From contig CAXKVR010000043.1 in NCBI GenBank assembly GCA_964058845.1, positions 124,001-188,000 on the forward strand: a stretch of 64,000 nt of DNA, given 5' to 3'. Positions 32,937-46,274 of the stretch are shown piece after piece. The notes under the pieces are model-generated. The model was not told the origin of the DNA. It made no database searches and saw only the letters and a program-made list of their open reading frames with translations. Each line of letters starts with the position of its first letter. Position 1 is the first letter of the stretch. Source of the stretch: Carex sylvatica (taxonomy: Eukaryota > Streptophyta > Magnoliopsida > Poales > Cyperaceae). The translations under genes were made by a program, and so were the position numbers.

Positions 32937-35673
32937 ATGGCGGTCATATCTCTCTTTCGCACGGCGCGCAAACTCCACCTCTCGTTGGCACCTCTCTCTT
33001 TCATCCACATTTCTTCTTCTTCCTCTAACCTCCTAAACCCTAAAATCCTAGCACGATCTCCAATACTCCCTCCTGCTATCCATCTCCGTCAATTGCACTA
33101 TCTGATCTCACCTCCGCCGTCGAATTCGAGGATTCTTCATGGATTTCTACCTCACGCGTTATCACTCTTAAGTCCTTACTCGAGTGGTGTCAGAGAGAAG
33201 GAGAGAGATGAGGCGGCCCCGCCGAAACCGGTACAGTCGTGGGTGGATGCCTACTTGCCAGAAATGGTGCGACCATATGCGTTACTCGCTCGATTGGATA
33301 AGCCGATTGGGACTTGGCTTCTGGCCTGGCCTTGCATGTGGTATTTTTTTCTTTTTGCATCTAATAATCATACGAAGTTTAAACGGTCAATTGTTTTCCT
33401 TTGTGATTTGTACAATGTGTATGAAATAATAGGTCGATTACGATGGCGGCTTACTCTGGAGAGATCCCTGATTTGAAAATGCTTGCACTATTTGGTTGTG
33501 GGGCAGTGCTACTAAGAGGGGCTGGTTGCACAGTTAATGATCTCCTTGATCGGGATATTGATGTTAAGGTATCAAAAATTCATTATAATTATCCTAGTAT
33601 TTAATAGTTGTATAATTTAAAAGTTAGTTGAGGTTAACGTAGATAATTTGTGGTATAATTATGCATGAGTGACTTGGTTGAGGTTCATTGGTCAAGTTAA
33701 ATGGAACATTCGGTGTAGCATTATGCAGGTGTACTACATAACAGGCTCTCAATTGATAATTGCCCAGGGTATAAATCAGAAAATGATTTCTATTCTCGGT
33801 ATGACATTTGCAGTTTGAATGTTCATATGCTTATATCTATTTTAGGTGGAACGTACAAGAAGCCGCCCATTTGCATCTGGCATGTTAACCCCATTTCAGG
33901 GGATCTGCTTTCTTGGTTTTCAGCTGCTTCTTGGTTTAGGCATTCTCCTTCAACTCAATTTCTACAGGTGATCTTGATTATTTTGCATCTTGAAGAATTA
34001 TTATTTGGTTGATTATTGTATCCTTCATTTGATACCTGGTTCTTTTGCTATTAGATCTGCTTGTCACCATGTAATAATAACTAACAAATAACAAACTTAT
34101 TTCATTCTATTTTACTGCTATATCTTGCTCGTTTATTTATACAGCCAAGTACTAGGAGCATCATCTCTATTGCTGGTGTTTTCCTATCCTCTTATGAAGC
34201 GGCTTACATTTTGGGTATGCACTCTTTTCTTTTCTTTTTTCCTTTTTTTTCGAAGCAGTTGGACATGCTTTTATTTAAAAATTTCGGCCCAATGTATTTG
34301 TAATTTAATTTGTTTTGCATGCCAGCCGCAAGCATACCTCGGCTTAACCTTCAATTGGGGTGCTTTATTAGGTTGGGCTGCCATTAGAGATAGCCTCGAC
34401 CCTTCAATAGTTCTACCTCTTTACACAGCCGGTGTGTGCTGGACACTTGTGTATGATACAATTTATGCACACCAGGTGTGCACTTGATTATATAATTTGA
34501 TTGATTGTATATCTTTATTTTTATTTTTTTTGTTCGCTTGGTTGACTTGAAGTTTTGTTTAGGATAAAGAGGATGATGTGAAGGTTGGTGTTAAATCAAC
34601 TGCACTGAGATTTGGCAATGACACCAAGTATTGGATATCAGGCTTTGGTGCAGCTTGTATTGGTAGCCTAGCATTTAGCGGTTACAATGCAAATCTTGGT
34701 AGGTTTTCATACATTTTATCATCTCATTAAAATTATTCATTCAACTTGATGTATGTCTCAGTTGATGCCAGTAAGAACTAAAACTTTTTCTTTTTTGCAA
34801 ATTAGAGCCAGTAATTTGACATATTCGCATTTGGAACAACCATTAGATTAAGGCAACTTAAAAGATGTATTCCATTTTATCTATTGAATGTTGGCATTTT
34901 TATCCCGTTCTGTAATTGGGCTTTGTTATACAAAATTCTGCATTTCGGTCAATTCTTTTACTCCATGGTTGTTAGGTTTCAGTTGCAAATATGGAAGATG
35001 CAGAGTACTACTTTCTATGGTAAACTTGGGTCTAATTAGTGGGGTGCAAAAGGAAAAAAAAAAAAGTTTTGTTTTGGTTTACATTGTGCTTTCCGGGGCT
35101 TAAAAGGCTAATTTTAGGCTTTATTAATTGGAGACTCATTTGAAGTTCTCCCAAATGCATTGACAGAGAACTGGTGTGTATTACCACAGGCCCTAGCCAC
35201 CTCATTATGTCAAAGAACACTTGAAGGATCTGGTAACTTGAGTTTAGAAATTTTGGGCCTCCCTGTGTCTTTTAGATGAATCTGATCCTCTTTAACTTTT
35301 CTCTTTATCAATTGAGTCCCATTCTAGTGGGCTTCTTATTAAACATTAAAATATCAGAAGAAGAGTTGGAAATGAGACTAATTTGTTTATGTAGGACAGC
35401 GTGGCCCTTCTATCCATTCCTTGTAGCTGCAACTGGACAGCTGATGTGGCAGATCTTGACTGTTGACTTGTCAAACCGTATGGATTGCAACAGAAAGTAT
35501 GTATGCTTCCATGTTTTTTTGTTAAAGCCTACTATAGTCACTTCTCTAGTTTATATACTCTTTTCTTATGTTTTCTACTGGTTTGGTTTTGATTTCTCTG
35601 CAGATTTGTTTCCAACAAATGGTTTGGAGCAATCGTTTTTGGGGGCATTTTATTAGGCCGGCTATCTTCATGA
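32937..35673 (+). CDS. COQ2: 4-hydroxybenzoate polyprenyltransferase, mitochondrial
   Basis: This enzyme joins the long polyprenyl tail to 4-hydroxybenzoate in ubiquinone synthesis at the inner mitochondrial membrane. The eight exons are 32937-33340, 33433-33568, 33846-33967, 34145-34214, 34326-34475, 34563-34698, 35400-35496 and 35604-35673. They total 1185 nt and 394 residues, close to the plant family's usual 390-410, with every phase agreeing and all introns GT-AG. An Arg/Ser-rich N-terminus ([20 protein letters not shown]) looks like a mitochondrial transit peptide. UbiA hallmarks follow: [11 protein letters not shown]; the first Asp motif [19 protein letters not shown]; and the second, [20 protein letters not shown], with the conserved Asp pairs that bind the prenyl diphosphate Mg2+. 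Several hydrophobic helices lie between. The start chosen is the ATG that opens the transit peptide; the frame is open upstream of it. AATAAAAT near 36152 may be the poly(A) signal. Confidence 0.93.
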
Positions 35674-38617
35674 GGTATCTAATGCTCTCAATCCATTTAT
35701 ACTATACCACAATACCAACCCCTAGGCCCTAGCTCTGTATAAAACCTACACTGCACCATTATTTTATACTTCCTTTTTAAAGATTCCATTATGAGTACCA
35801 TTTTGTCACATGACACAAATCCATGTACAGAAGGAATTGAAACAGTATGTTACTTTGTCTAGTACTGAGTTTTTTCTGGACTTCTTAGATCATGTTCCTG
35901 TACTTCTTTCGGCAAGAAGTGCAGAATTCTGCTGCTCAGTATCTCTGAATTGTTTATCTATAGACTTAAAAGTGGGGCCTACCCGAAAATGAATGATGTG
36001 TCTGTTGATAACCAACTCGTGAAGCATGTTGGTGGGTTGTGCATTCGGGAATAGTAAATCTGAAGTTGATGCAGTTACATCGAGAACAAGTCCTCAGGCT
36101 TCTCAACCTACTATTTACATATATAGTGTAATAATAACTGGGGTTTGCTAGTAATAAAATTATTTTTACGCCTCCGTGTCATCTGTTGTGGGTTTGGAAG
36201 TTAAATATTGGCCATAAAACTACACTAATCATTGTTAGAGTTTTAGCTTAGTGATTTTTGTAAGTACTATATATTTGAGGTCTTGTTTTTGTTAATAGTT
36301 GAGCTCTTTTCTTGATCCAGCGCTTTGTTTTTCTTCTTTTTCTTAAAATATTGAGTTATGATAACTCAGTAAAGTTTACAACATTTGCTAGCTTTAGTAC
36401 ATCTTTCCATTTTGGATTATCAATTTTGATCCGTTAAAAAATTGTACACCACTATACTTGTAGTGTGAAACGAAATGAAGCAAAATAGTCTACTTGTGTA
36501 GGATAAGCATTTTGAAAGGCGTGTCGTGTTTAAATTCGCGCAGAGTGCATCCTTATTTATCATGGCATTCTGACATTTGTGTGGGATAAGCATTTTGCCT
36601 TATTATCTATGCTTGTGTCGTGTTGTGTTGGCAACCTGTGTACGTGGTGCTGGTACAGAAAAATGATATAAAAAAAAAAACATTTAGAAGCAATATACTT
36701 CTACAAGCTTCTGGAATATGTTTCTACCGACTAAATTCATCTCAGACAGAAAAGGTATCTTTTTGACAAACCTTTTTTTTTTGTTAGTGCCTCATCTTTT
36801 TTCAGTTCTAGTATTTTAAAATAGCAAGGAACGTTACTTTGCAACAACCACGCCTATATCTTGTAATGATTACAACACAATTATATCAAACATGTTTCAT
36901 TGCTTTCTTTGATTAAGAAGATACAATTATGCCCTTAACTTTATCTCAATGTTAAATGTCCATTGCAAGTTGAAATTGTTTGTCCATTTATCGAAATCTG
37001 AATATTTAATGACGCCAGTTTAACATTTTATCAAATTAGTTTTTCCAACATTTTATAAAAAATTATTCCCAATCTATTAAAATAGAGGAAAGTATGTAAT
37101 TTAGTTATTTCCGCTAAATTTGATAGTTATAAATATTGATCCCGGTGTCAAAAATCATATAAATTAGTACACCTTGTTCCATTCGTTGGATGCAAATCCA
37201 TATCCATCAAATCATATATCTAGCCGCAAAAATATTGCTCTCTATATGAAAAGCCGCACACTTGAAATCCGGATGAAAAGTTCTTCGTGAATATTAAACT
37301 AGTTGGGTGATTTGAGTCATTTGACTCTCAATTTTACTCAAAAAAAAAAAAAAAATTCATATCTTCACTTGAAAATAGTCTAAGAGCATCTACATTAATA
37401 ATTTCACTAATTGTTATCAAAACTTTATGATAATTTCATAAATAAAAAGATTTGTCCGATTATTGATTCGGCAAAGTTTAATTTTTAAATTTCCGCCAAA
37501 TTCGTTTCAATAAAATTGATTTTAAACTATCATGCTTACAAAAAAGTATATTAGTTCATTTATCTCGTAAATTAATTTCTGATATATAAGAGAATTTTAT
37601 TTCAATTTTGAAATACTAAAAATAATAAAAAATAATTATATATTTTTTTAATTTTACTCGTAGTTTTATTATGTAGATGTTTCAATTGAAATATTTATAA
37701 AATGATTTGAGGATAAAATATTTTTCCTTAAAAAATCGAAACAGCGGTACAAAACAATGAATCAAGATTGTGAGAATTGAGGAGTGGACACATGTCACCG
37801 TAAAGTGCTACGAAACAAAACCAAAGAATGAGAATTTAATGATGGAAACAGCTTGAGCTTAGCTGTAACGCAATGAGAAATTAACTTAAAGACCACACAT
37901 TATGCACTGCAAATTCACACATTATTGGTGGCTTCATTGTAAAAATATTGTCACGGGCTCACGGCTGAGACTTGAGACGATATTTTGAGAATAGCAGAAT
38001 TTTTTTAAGAAAGATGAAAAATACACCAAAAGAAATTAAATAAATTATTTTATCTTTGTAGGCATTTTCTAAGGAGCTGAATCAACCAAATTAATGAGTC
38101 GGTTCTTTTTATGATATTGAACTTCAAATTATCTTTCTGATTTAAAAATTAAAAATTAATACATAATTATAAAATAAGAAAATTTATGAAATGTGAGAAC
38201 TGGTTGAAAGATAAATATACAAAAAATGTATAATGGATGGGAAGATATAGCACTTTTAAAATAAAGTCAAAGCCCAAACATTTTACGATATAAAAGGTGA
38301 TATGATATTGATATTAGTTGAAATTGGAAGACCGAACAGAAAGAAACAATGTAAAAATGAAAACATGTCATAAGCTGAATAGCCAAAAAGTTTCTGGATA
38401 AGGTCAAAAAAGAGTCAAAGCAGAAGTTGAAAGGAAACCGCAACTTACTTGATGAGTAATGAGTTGGTGGACACATTTTTCAATCTCACCCTCAATTTCA
38501 ATGGAAATTTAAATATAGCAGAGATCATTATCCGAGCAACTCTCCATTACCATGACACAATTTGTAAATGAAACCACTATCACCTCCCCTTGAATAAACT
38601 ATGCTCTTCTCTTCTTG
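35674..38617. other. COQ2 3' UTR and intergenic DNA
   Basis: The COQ2 transcript probably extends to about 36170. From there to the GASA promoter I see AT-rich DNA without a convincing exon or a delimitable element. Confidence 0.5.
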
Positions 38618-38625
38618 TATAAATA
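38618..38625 (+). promoter_or_regulatory. TATA box of the first GASA gene
   Basis: TATAAATA lies 136 bases upstream of the start codon in a CT-rich context, at a normal distance for a plant leader of about 100 bases. Confidence 0.6.
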
Positions 38626-38753
38626 GGCAAAAACCATACAGCTCCATATCATGTATAAACCCTGAAGAACTCAATATACACAAGCTATCAAGTTGTGTTT
38701 TGCCTTGCTAATAGTATAAAGAAGAAACCATAGTTTTCTTTCATTATCTATCA

Positions 38754-39608
38754 ATGGCTTCATCTCGGATTGTTATCGCTTCTCTTGTGTTTCTTCTCTT
38801 GACCCTCTGTTTGGTGGAGTCTCGTCAAGTGCTTGAATTAAATGAGGTCTTTACTTTGATTACTTGTGCTTCTTAAGTAATTTATCAATTTTTGTCTATT
38901 GTGTTTCTATTTTATGATGAAATCTGATATAACTGGTTCTACAATTGCAGTCTGAAATGAGCAAAGCAGGGGGCATTGGTAAGATGTTTACAATTTAGCT
39001 TGTAATTTTTTTTTTTTTAATCTATGATATTAGCTATAGTATATAGGCCTATTGTTATTCTACATTAGCATGCTTTCAAAATAATTAACTAATCTTACAC
39101 TCGAATTTATGTACAGTTCAGTTTAAATTCAAGAAGGGATTAACGCTTCTTTATTTTAAATAATGACATAGAAAAAGAAAAGGCCCAAAAAGTTATATTA
39201 ACAGTCATAGCTTGTACAATTAAAGAAGGGCTTGACCCTCGTTTCTATCTCAAAAAAAAAAAAAAAAAACAAACAAACAGTCATAGCTTGTATAAAGCAA
39301 ACCCAAATAAAATATATAAAATACAAATTAGCAAAGATGACATACAAAGAAAAAATGGAGTACTTGAATTAATCTCCACTACCTTTGCAATCTACATATC
39401 TATAATGATTAAAGGTTGATTATCAGATTGCGGAAGCGCATGCTTGACGAGGTGCCAGCAATCGTCGAGACCGAACCTCTGCAAGAGAGCGTGTGGCACG
39501 TGTTGCTCTCGGTGCAGCTGTGTTCCTTCAGGCACCTACGGCAACTACGACTCTTGCCCTTGCTATCGTGACATGACTACCAAAGGCGGGGAGCCCAAAT
39601 GCCCGTGA
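38754..39608 (+). CDS. GASA/snakin cysteine-rich peptide (100 aa)
   Basis: The three exons, 38754-38846, 38951-38978 and 39427-39608, give 303 nt and 100 residues. Residues 1-23 form a secretion signal (SLVFLLLTLCLVES). A short variable spacer follows, then the GASA domain with the full set of 12 cysteines: DCGSACLTRC, LCKRACGTCCSRCSCVPSGT, SCPCYRDMTT and a final KCP before TGA. Family members are secreted, gibberellin-regulated peptides (GAST1/GASA/snakin) acting in growth, redox and antimicrobial defence; the hormone link is family knowledge, not seen here. The exon pattern (signal, tiny spacer exon, Cys domain) is normal. The second intron carries a retroposon insertion at 39217-39275 that leaves the splice sites intact. 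Confidence 0.92.
39217..39275 (+). mobile_element. Tiny retroposon with 17-bp target duplication
   Basis: AACAGTCATAGCTTGTA occurs at 39200-39216 and again at 39276-39292. Between them lie about 40 bases and a poly(A) run. It is a severely 5'-truncated LINE/SINE insertion in the GASA intron. Confidence 0.85.
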
Positions 39609-42339
39609 TGATGTAAGATAAACATCGACATCGACTACAAAAATGCATCTTGTGTTAGTTGTTGAATGTGTTTCAAATGGTTGGTAAGTGTAATTTTTGA
39701 AGTATAAGCATGATATGTGCACCTTTTGTTCATGTTTAATGTACCTCTAGTTTTCTAGTTTGAAGCTAGAATCTGTGAAGCTATGTGCCTATGTGAATAA
39801 TAATAACGGTACAATTTTCAAATTTTGTGTATCTTTTTTTTTGTTTTTTTATGAAACTGATTTTTCGTCAATGGGGCCTAGTGGGTTTTAAAGCCCAAAT
39901 GAGTGGGCTTGCGGGTTTGTCTACCGTTCTTACCCGAGTTTTAACTTGTTTAACATGAGCTTTATTTTTCATGTTAATTAACTTTATTATAAAGCATCCA
40001 TGAATTAAAGTGAAACATCTATATTGACTATAATTTTTGTTTACTCTGCTTTACTTGTCAAACAGAGAGGTTTGTAACAGTAGTGTAACGCTACAGTGAA
40101 ACATATACAGAATTTTGTAATTCTAATAAAAGTAGAGCCGTAGTCGTAGAGGGTTTAACTTTAATGCTTTTATTTTTTTGTCTATTAGCACCTAATAATT
40201 GAGGAATTAGTGTAATTTATTGCTGACGCCACGAAATTGCCATTGGCCAATTAATCATAGGAGCGCTAGCAATGAGCTTGGTTCTCACCTCACATGCTCC
40301 GTTCAATGGTTTCAACTTTCAAGCATTCAAATTCAATCCTCCCTCGTTAATTATTACTGACAGTGACAGCTTTTGAGGGTCCTAATTTTAACGCTGGTCC
40401 TTCCTTCCTTCCTTTAAGCATCTCCATCTCTACAGGAAATATATATGTTATTCTGATCCCAACCGTTGAATTTTTTTTATGCACGAATCTCAACACATGA
40501 TCAATGGTTGAGATTGAAATAACATGTTCCTGTTATTCCAAATTAAGCAGATTTATTTCTCCATCTTAGCTAGGGTTTATCATTTAGGCCGGCTCCTGAC
40601 TATTGCTTCCTGCATTGAAATTTTAGAGCCTATCGAAGTATATGCATTACTATGCGGTATATATATAAGTGTAAAAATGAAAATTAGTTTTTGATCGAGT
40701 GATAAAAGACAACGTCATTCGTAAAAGATTGAGTCGATGAAATTATTTTATGAATACTGGAAATTGAAAAATTAGACCTCCATCTAGGGTTGTAAACAGA
40801 GTGGATTCGGAGCAAATAATGCTGATAGCATATTTGTATTTGTTTTTTAATGAGCAGATACAAATACGGATATATACGGATAGTAAATGAATATGAAAAT
40901 TCAAAAATAAATTCATCATAAACGGATACGGAGCGGATAATCCACAAATATGGATATGAAATAAATAATGGTCAGCTAATTGACGTATATAAACTTTTAA
41001 GATATAAATATTAATGAATAATTGTAAGTTGATAGAGAGATTGATGTTAGAAAGATGGGAGATATTATATATATGTAATATATAAAGAAAACAAATAAGA
41101 GGATCCAATCTTGCTCTTTGTAAAACAATTCTTCTTTTATTACTTGGCGCTGGGAGTGAGTAGTACTGGGGATTATTGGATTCCGGATAGATCCGGATAT
41201 ATTATATTTATCTCTTTAAATTTTAACTCATAAACTAACTTTTTATTTTTTTATTTTTTCTATTAAAACTTATTTAAAAGTTCATAAAATACTCATTTTA
41301 TCCTTTTATTAGAAAAAGAAAAATATATATGTAGCATGTTTATTAAAAAAAAAAATCGGTATTCTAATTTGTTTGTTTCTGAGAGCAAATCGGTGATTTT
41401 TTTACTTCTGACGTTCATACATTGATATTTAAGTATATATTTAAACAGTGATATTTAGGTATGTGCTTGTGTAAGCGCTAGAAATAAAGAAATTACACAT
41501 TTGTCCTCAAAAATTGACTCATCAGAAGATTGATGTTTTTTTAAAACATGTTACATATTTTTTTCTTATTTTTGATAGAAGATAAAATGAATATTTTATA
41601 AATTTAAAATGAATTTTAATAGAAAAGACAATAAAATGAATAAGTTTGTGAGTGTTTGAAATTTAAAAAGGTAAATAAGAACTTTAGATGGAAAAAAAAA
41701 CCTAATTTCGAAGTTTTTTAGGAGAATAATGAAAATCCCCCTAAAATTTAAATACCGATGGTGTCAGCTGTACAACTGAATTGTAGGCTTCACATTTTCA
41801 CTCTCATATTCACCACAGAGAAACTAGATTTGAGCATACCGACAGTAATAATACCGCTGGAGTCATGTGGACAAAAGGACAAAATTCCATTTCGAACCAA
41901 ACAAAATGAGGGCTATATATATTAAAAAACATAAAAAATAAAAGAGAGTCAATTTCAAGAGCATTTTTAGTCTTAAGTCACAAGGCCTAGAAATATTTCT
42001 CTTGGGCCATCTCTGAGCTGGGCCGAACAGTGAGTTTAAGTTCATAACTCCGTGCTGCAAAATGCAAATCATTTAAAACCAACCAACAAACAAAATATCA
42101 CTAAATTAATTATTATAGGGACACAAGAGGAACAAGTACAACAAATATTCATATACACTCTAAGATGTTCCATAAAACATTATTATCAACTCTAATAAAC
42201 CTCTCACATTCTTCTAAACAAAAAAAAAAGGAAAATTTGTTTTTCCAAATACTCATTAATTATACCATTACATAAAAGCTCAAAATTATCCTCATTGGAA
42301 AGCAAGAGCAACCAATGCACGCCATATATATAATCTAGT
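39609..42339. other. Region between the convergent GASA genes
   Basis: No gene is seen. 40787-41100 is a decayed left part of a TAGGGGTGTAAACGG-family element (TAGGGTTGTAAACAGA, then AATGCTGATAGCATAT). 41168-41741 is an inverted-repeat region with roughly 200-bp arms (ends GGGGATTATTGG and GAAAATCCCCC) that may be a relative of the element at 11125. The rest is AT-rich. Confidence 0.5.
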
Positions 42340-43217
42340 TCAAGGGCACTTTGGTCGCTGATTGTGAGGGTTTCGCATTTGGTCGTAGCAGGGGCAGACA
42401 TTGCGGGTGTCTTGGCCGGTGCCAGGTGGCACGCAATTGCACTTGGAGCAGCACACGCCACACATTTTGAGGCACATCTTGTTCTTCCAGTTATTGCTGC
42501 ATCTCGTCTGGCATGCCGAGGTGCAGTCTGGTTTCACAGATAATCACAATAATTGTTAGCTTTGCATAATATATATATTGCTATTGTTCTTTTATTATTA
42601 TTTTACAAATTTGTAATTGAGCTCATATATTACACTGGCATATGAACTTACTATCTGCTGAGGATAATTAGTAAAAAAGAAAGAAAAGAATATTCCTCTT
42701 TGAAGGCTTAAAAAGGGTACAGTATTATACTGGCATATGAACTTACTTATCTGCTGAGGATACTGAAGCAGAGATCTTCCATTGTTCATCTCCTACATTT
42801 TTATAATAGGGAAAAAAAACATCAGTCTGAGAAATTCAATCCATCCAATTGAAATCAGATGGCTCATTTTAATCATACCATAAAACAAGGCAGGTGAGAA
42901 ATAATTAAGTCAATCAATCTCAAGTTTAATACTTTTTTTTTTATTTGGAAAAATTATTTGTACTGGCTATGTACCGACAACCGAAAAGATGTTGCATGTA
43001 AATTCAATTCAACACAGCCACAATTTATAAGAAATAGGTCATCATATCTGATTTCAACACACAAACCCACATGTACAACCTACTAAAAGAACAAAATATT
43101 AACAAAGAGAGTCGAGGAACATACAATGTCGCCAAGCACAGATCGTGATTCGACAAGATGAACGGCTGTGATGAATAAAAGAAGCAGAGCTAAAAGAGAA
43201 ACCCTAGAGAAAGCCAT
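42340..43217 (-). CDS. GASA/snakin cysteine-rich peptide (108 aa)
   Basis: The exons in coding order, 43217-43125, 42792-42747 and 42527-42340, total 327 nt and 108 residues. A signal peptide is clear (SLLALLLLFITAVHLVES). A spacer with RSLLQYPQQI follows, then a GASA domain with all 12 cysteines: NCTSACQTRC, MCLKMCGVCCSKCNCVPPGT, VCPCYDQM and a closing KCP before TGA. The NNWKN and RNPHNQ segments differ from the gene at 38754, so the two belong to different GASA subgroups rather than being a recent duplicate. It is secreted, with the roles expected of the family. A copy of the exon 2 end with its donor lies about 95 bases further into intron 2 (42632-42660). Confidence 0.92.
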
Positions 43218-43323
43218 ATTAAACTTGGGAGGAAAATGCTAACTGTCCAGTACTAGTACCAAGTGTAGTGTGAACTGTGATTAAGTGTGTAGAAGTGGAG
43301 AGGATGTATCTATTGCTGGCTTA

Positions 43324-43331
43324 AATTTATA
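43324..43331 (-). promoter_or_regulatory. TATA box of the second GASA gene
   Basis: TATAAATT on the minus strand, 107-114 bases upstream of the start codon. Confidence 0.55.
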
Positions 43332-44239
43332 CAAGGCCGGGTTTAGAGGAAGAAGGAAGGATGGTTCCTGTGGGGGCAAACCCATGTGATGATTCTGAAA
43401 TTTTTCAAAGAGATTTGAAGAATGGTTGATGCTTGTCATGTGCACTTTAATTAATTAGCTACCAAATAGATGTAGTACTTTGACACAGGTCAAAACCCAT
43501 GAGCGCCTGTCTCTTCTTTCTAGATACTTCTGTTCACCTGCTTCCGGACCAACCCAGGATTTTTAATAATGTGGGACAAATTTGTAGAGTGAGATGCATG
43601 CATGCATGCATGCATACATACATATAAACATGATAATTATTTTGAATATTAAATGTATTTTTATTAAAAAATTATAGAAAAATATATATTTAAAATTATT
43701 TTGAGCCCGGAAAGAAGTGCCCCCTTGACTTTATGTGCCTCTGTCACTTAGAGTGAAAAAAAACGTGCCGTGTTGTGGCGTATCGTGACTAATACGTCGT
43801 GATTTTGATTTCGTACTGTGTCGTATTATGATCAAGCTAATTTTTCACGTCGTGACTAAATTTAAGTTAGTTTATTCAATATTCACTATTTAATTAATAT
43901 CTAGGTTCTAATTACACGTGATTTGTTTGACTACGTGCCGTGATGTAACTAGATTTTTTACGTGACGTGCTATGTTGTGTCAAAGTTTCAAAAGATGATC
44001 ACAGCATGCGAATGATCACAGTACGGAACATGTGAATCACAGCACGTAACTGACACACATATCGTGATGTTCTATGCTATAACTGTGCCGGCTCTTCCGT
44101 GCCTTTTTTCCCACTCTACTGCCACTGCCGGCTTCAACTTCAAAGTTTTCTTTATGATGAAATAAAGGCAAATTTCAACGACAGAAATTTCTCAAGAACA
44201 CTCATTGGATATACCCATTAGCATTATTCATCTTAGAGC
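43332..44239. other. GASA 5' flank, no gene seen
   Basis: It includes a short ATGC tetranucleotide run (about 43596-43615) and GTGCCGTG/CGTACTGTG-type repeats around 43765-44050, probably from an old element. No exon is seen. Confidence 0.45.
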
Positions 44240-45300
44240 TAGAGGTGCTATCGGGTCGGATCGGATCCGGATACTATTATATTTGAATTCGTACTCTAAA
44301 AGTGTTTGGATCCAAATTTCGATCCATATTCTTATTTGTTTTAAATCGGATTGGGTCCAGATCCGGATATCTATCTACCCAAAGATATTTCAGGTCTAGT
44401 CTTTTGGTTCCAGATAGATAGATACTCATAACTTGTTTGTAGATTATCGGGTCCGGTTCGGGTACGGGGCGGTTACGAATCCAGAGCGGATATATGTCAC
44501 AACTCCAAAGCATTTGAAAAATTATTTACATTTAAATATAATAATTTCTTAAACATCTCATACCATAAATCATTATAATATAAATTAAAAACTACTGCAA
44601 AATAAAAAATATACTATTGATCTTGTTTATAAATAATAAAATATATCATGCTACATAACATAATAGAAATAATAACTCTATAGTTGAAATTTTTAGAAAG
44701 TAAAATATTGGAGATGAAGATTTTCTTTTCTATGATTCAAAAAATCTATGAATGAAATACTAATAATTTGTAGAAAGAACATAGTAATAAGAGCAATAAA
44801 TTTTCATTATTATGCAGAGAATAATAAGACAAATATTAAAGGATGTATTCATAGCAATAAATTTTATTTAAAAAATTAATGCAGCTGTTATGGAAGGAAT
44901 AAATTTGACATCCATGTGTGTATAAACATAGCAGATATGTTTCTACATTATATTTTCTCACATTCAAGTTGTAAAAAAGTACTGGGCTCACCACGGCTTA
45001 TGCAAAAATTAATATGCAAAGCTGTATTTTTATATATTAATAGTTATTAATATATGTTTTATCGGGTATTTATACGGGTATCGGGTCGGGTTCAGTTATG
45101 GATCGGATAATTAAATGAAACTCATATCCTACCCAGTATCGATTCTGGTTCGGATCATGATCGAATATTAAATTATTAATTTTGTAACCGTATCCATAAT
45201 TTAACCGGTTATATTTTTTAAACCATACCCTATTCAAATTAATGGAATCTGGATCGGTTCCAAATCGAATCCAGATAATCTGATAAAAGTAGCACCTCTA
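44240..45300. mobile_element. hAT-like element, TAGAGGTGCTATCGGG ends, 1061 bp
   Basis: The termini TAGAGGTGCTATCGGG and GATAAAAGTAGCACCTCTA are inverted. Exact 8-bp duplications CTTAGAGC flank it (44232-44239 and 45301-45308). Subterminal zones repeat GGATCGGATCCGGAT-type motifs. No transposase is visible, so it is non-autonomous. Confidence 0.85.
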
Positions 45301-45308
45301 CTTAGAGC

Positions 45309-46274
45309 TCGTAAACCTGTGAACATGAGAGAATTATGAGTCACCCAAGGATCAAATTATAGAATTTGAGAGATGTCGGACGCAATCTTACAAAAAAAAA
45401 AAAGACTAACTGTTTTTTTGTTTGGTTGGATCAAATATGCATGACATACAGTTCGGGCCTGATCGGGCCTGGCCCAGGTCCGCGCATTCCCCATTTAAAA
45501 TGTTTTTGAGAAAAACAAAAATGACAGGATCAGATGTGAGGGTAATAATGGGATTTTATGTTTCCATTGTTATGAGTATTTACTATTTACTTTCTAAGGG
45601 TATGCTCAACTTTTTTTCTTTTTTTTTTTAGATTTTGAGAAAGGGAATGGCTTATTTATTTTCTCCCATTTAAAAGGTTTTTTCTCACGACAGAGATGTT
45701 CTATCATTCCACTCGCCAACTTCTGTGTCACTTTATCTAAATTTTTTTTGTTTTTTGGAGGCGGCTGTCACTTTATCTTGTGCGACAAATTTTTGTTTAG
45801 AGATTTGTTTAGCATTTTTAATACAACATCACAAGAAACACATTGAATTATTCCTTCGTCAATGTGTCAGACAAATATGGATCTTTCCTTGTTATGTTTA
45901 TTTAAGTTTAACAGAGAATTACAAAAATTATTTTCTTTGTCACTAAATAATAAAGAAAACAAGAATTATACAAACGACAACCACCACAACAGCAACAACA
46001 ATAATAGAGATCCAGTCAGGCAGATGCTTAGATAACAATTTTAGATTTTTTAAGCTGGAAACGCCAAAAAAGTCTTGTTCACAGCTACTTGTTGTGGCCA
46101 TGTACAGTAGTCTCTGATTTTGGTACTGCACTATGTTTAGATCCAGCACTGATTTCATACTGGTGAGATCCAGTGCAGCTCAGAAGGCAGGTGTCAATTC
46201 TGCGCCAGTTCTGCTGGACCTTTTAGGCGTACTTTGTTTGCCTTCTTAGGGCTTTCTTGGAATTTTTAGGTAGA
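45309..46274. repeat. Non-coding; left member of a local duplication
   Basis: 45939-46255 matches 46940-47230 (shared landmarks AAGAATTATACAAA, TGTTCACAGC, TGTGGCCATGTACA, CTCTGATTTTGGTAC). Part also resembles the leader in the DUF789 intron (around 60400-60440). The rest shows no gene. Confidence 0.6.
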
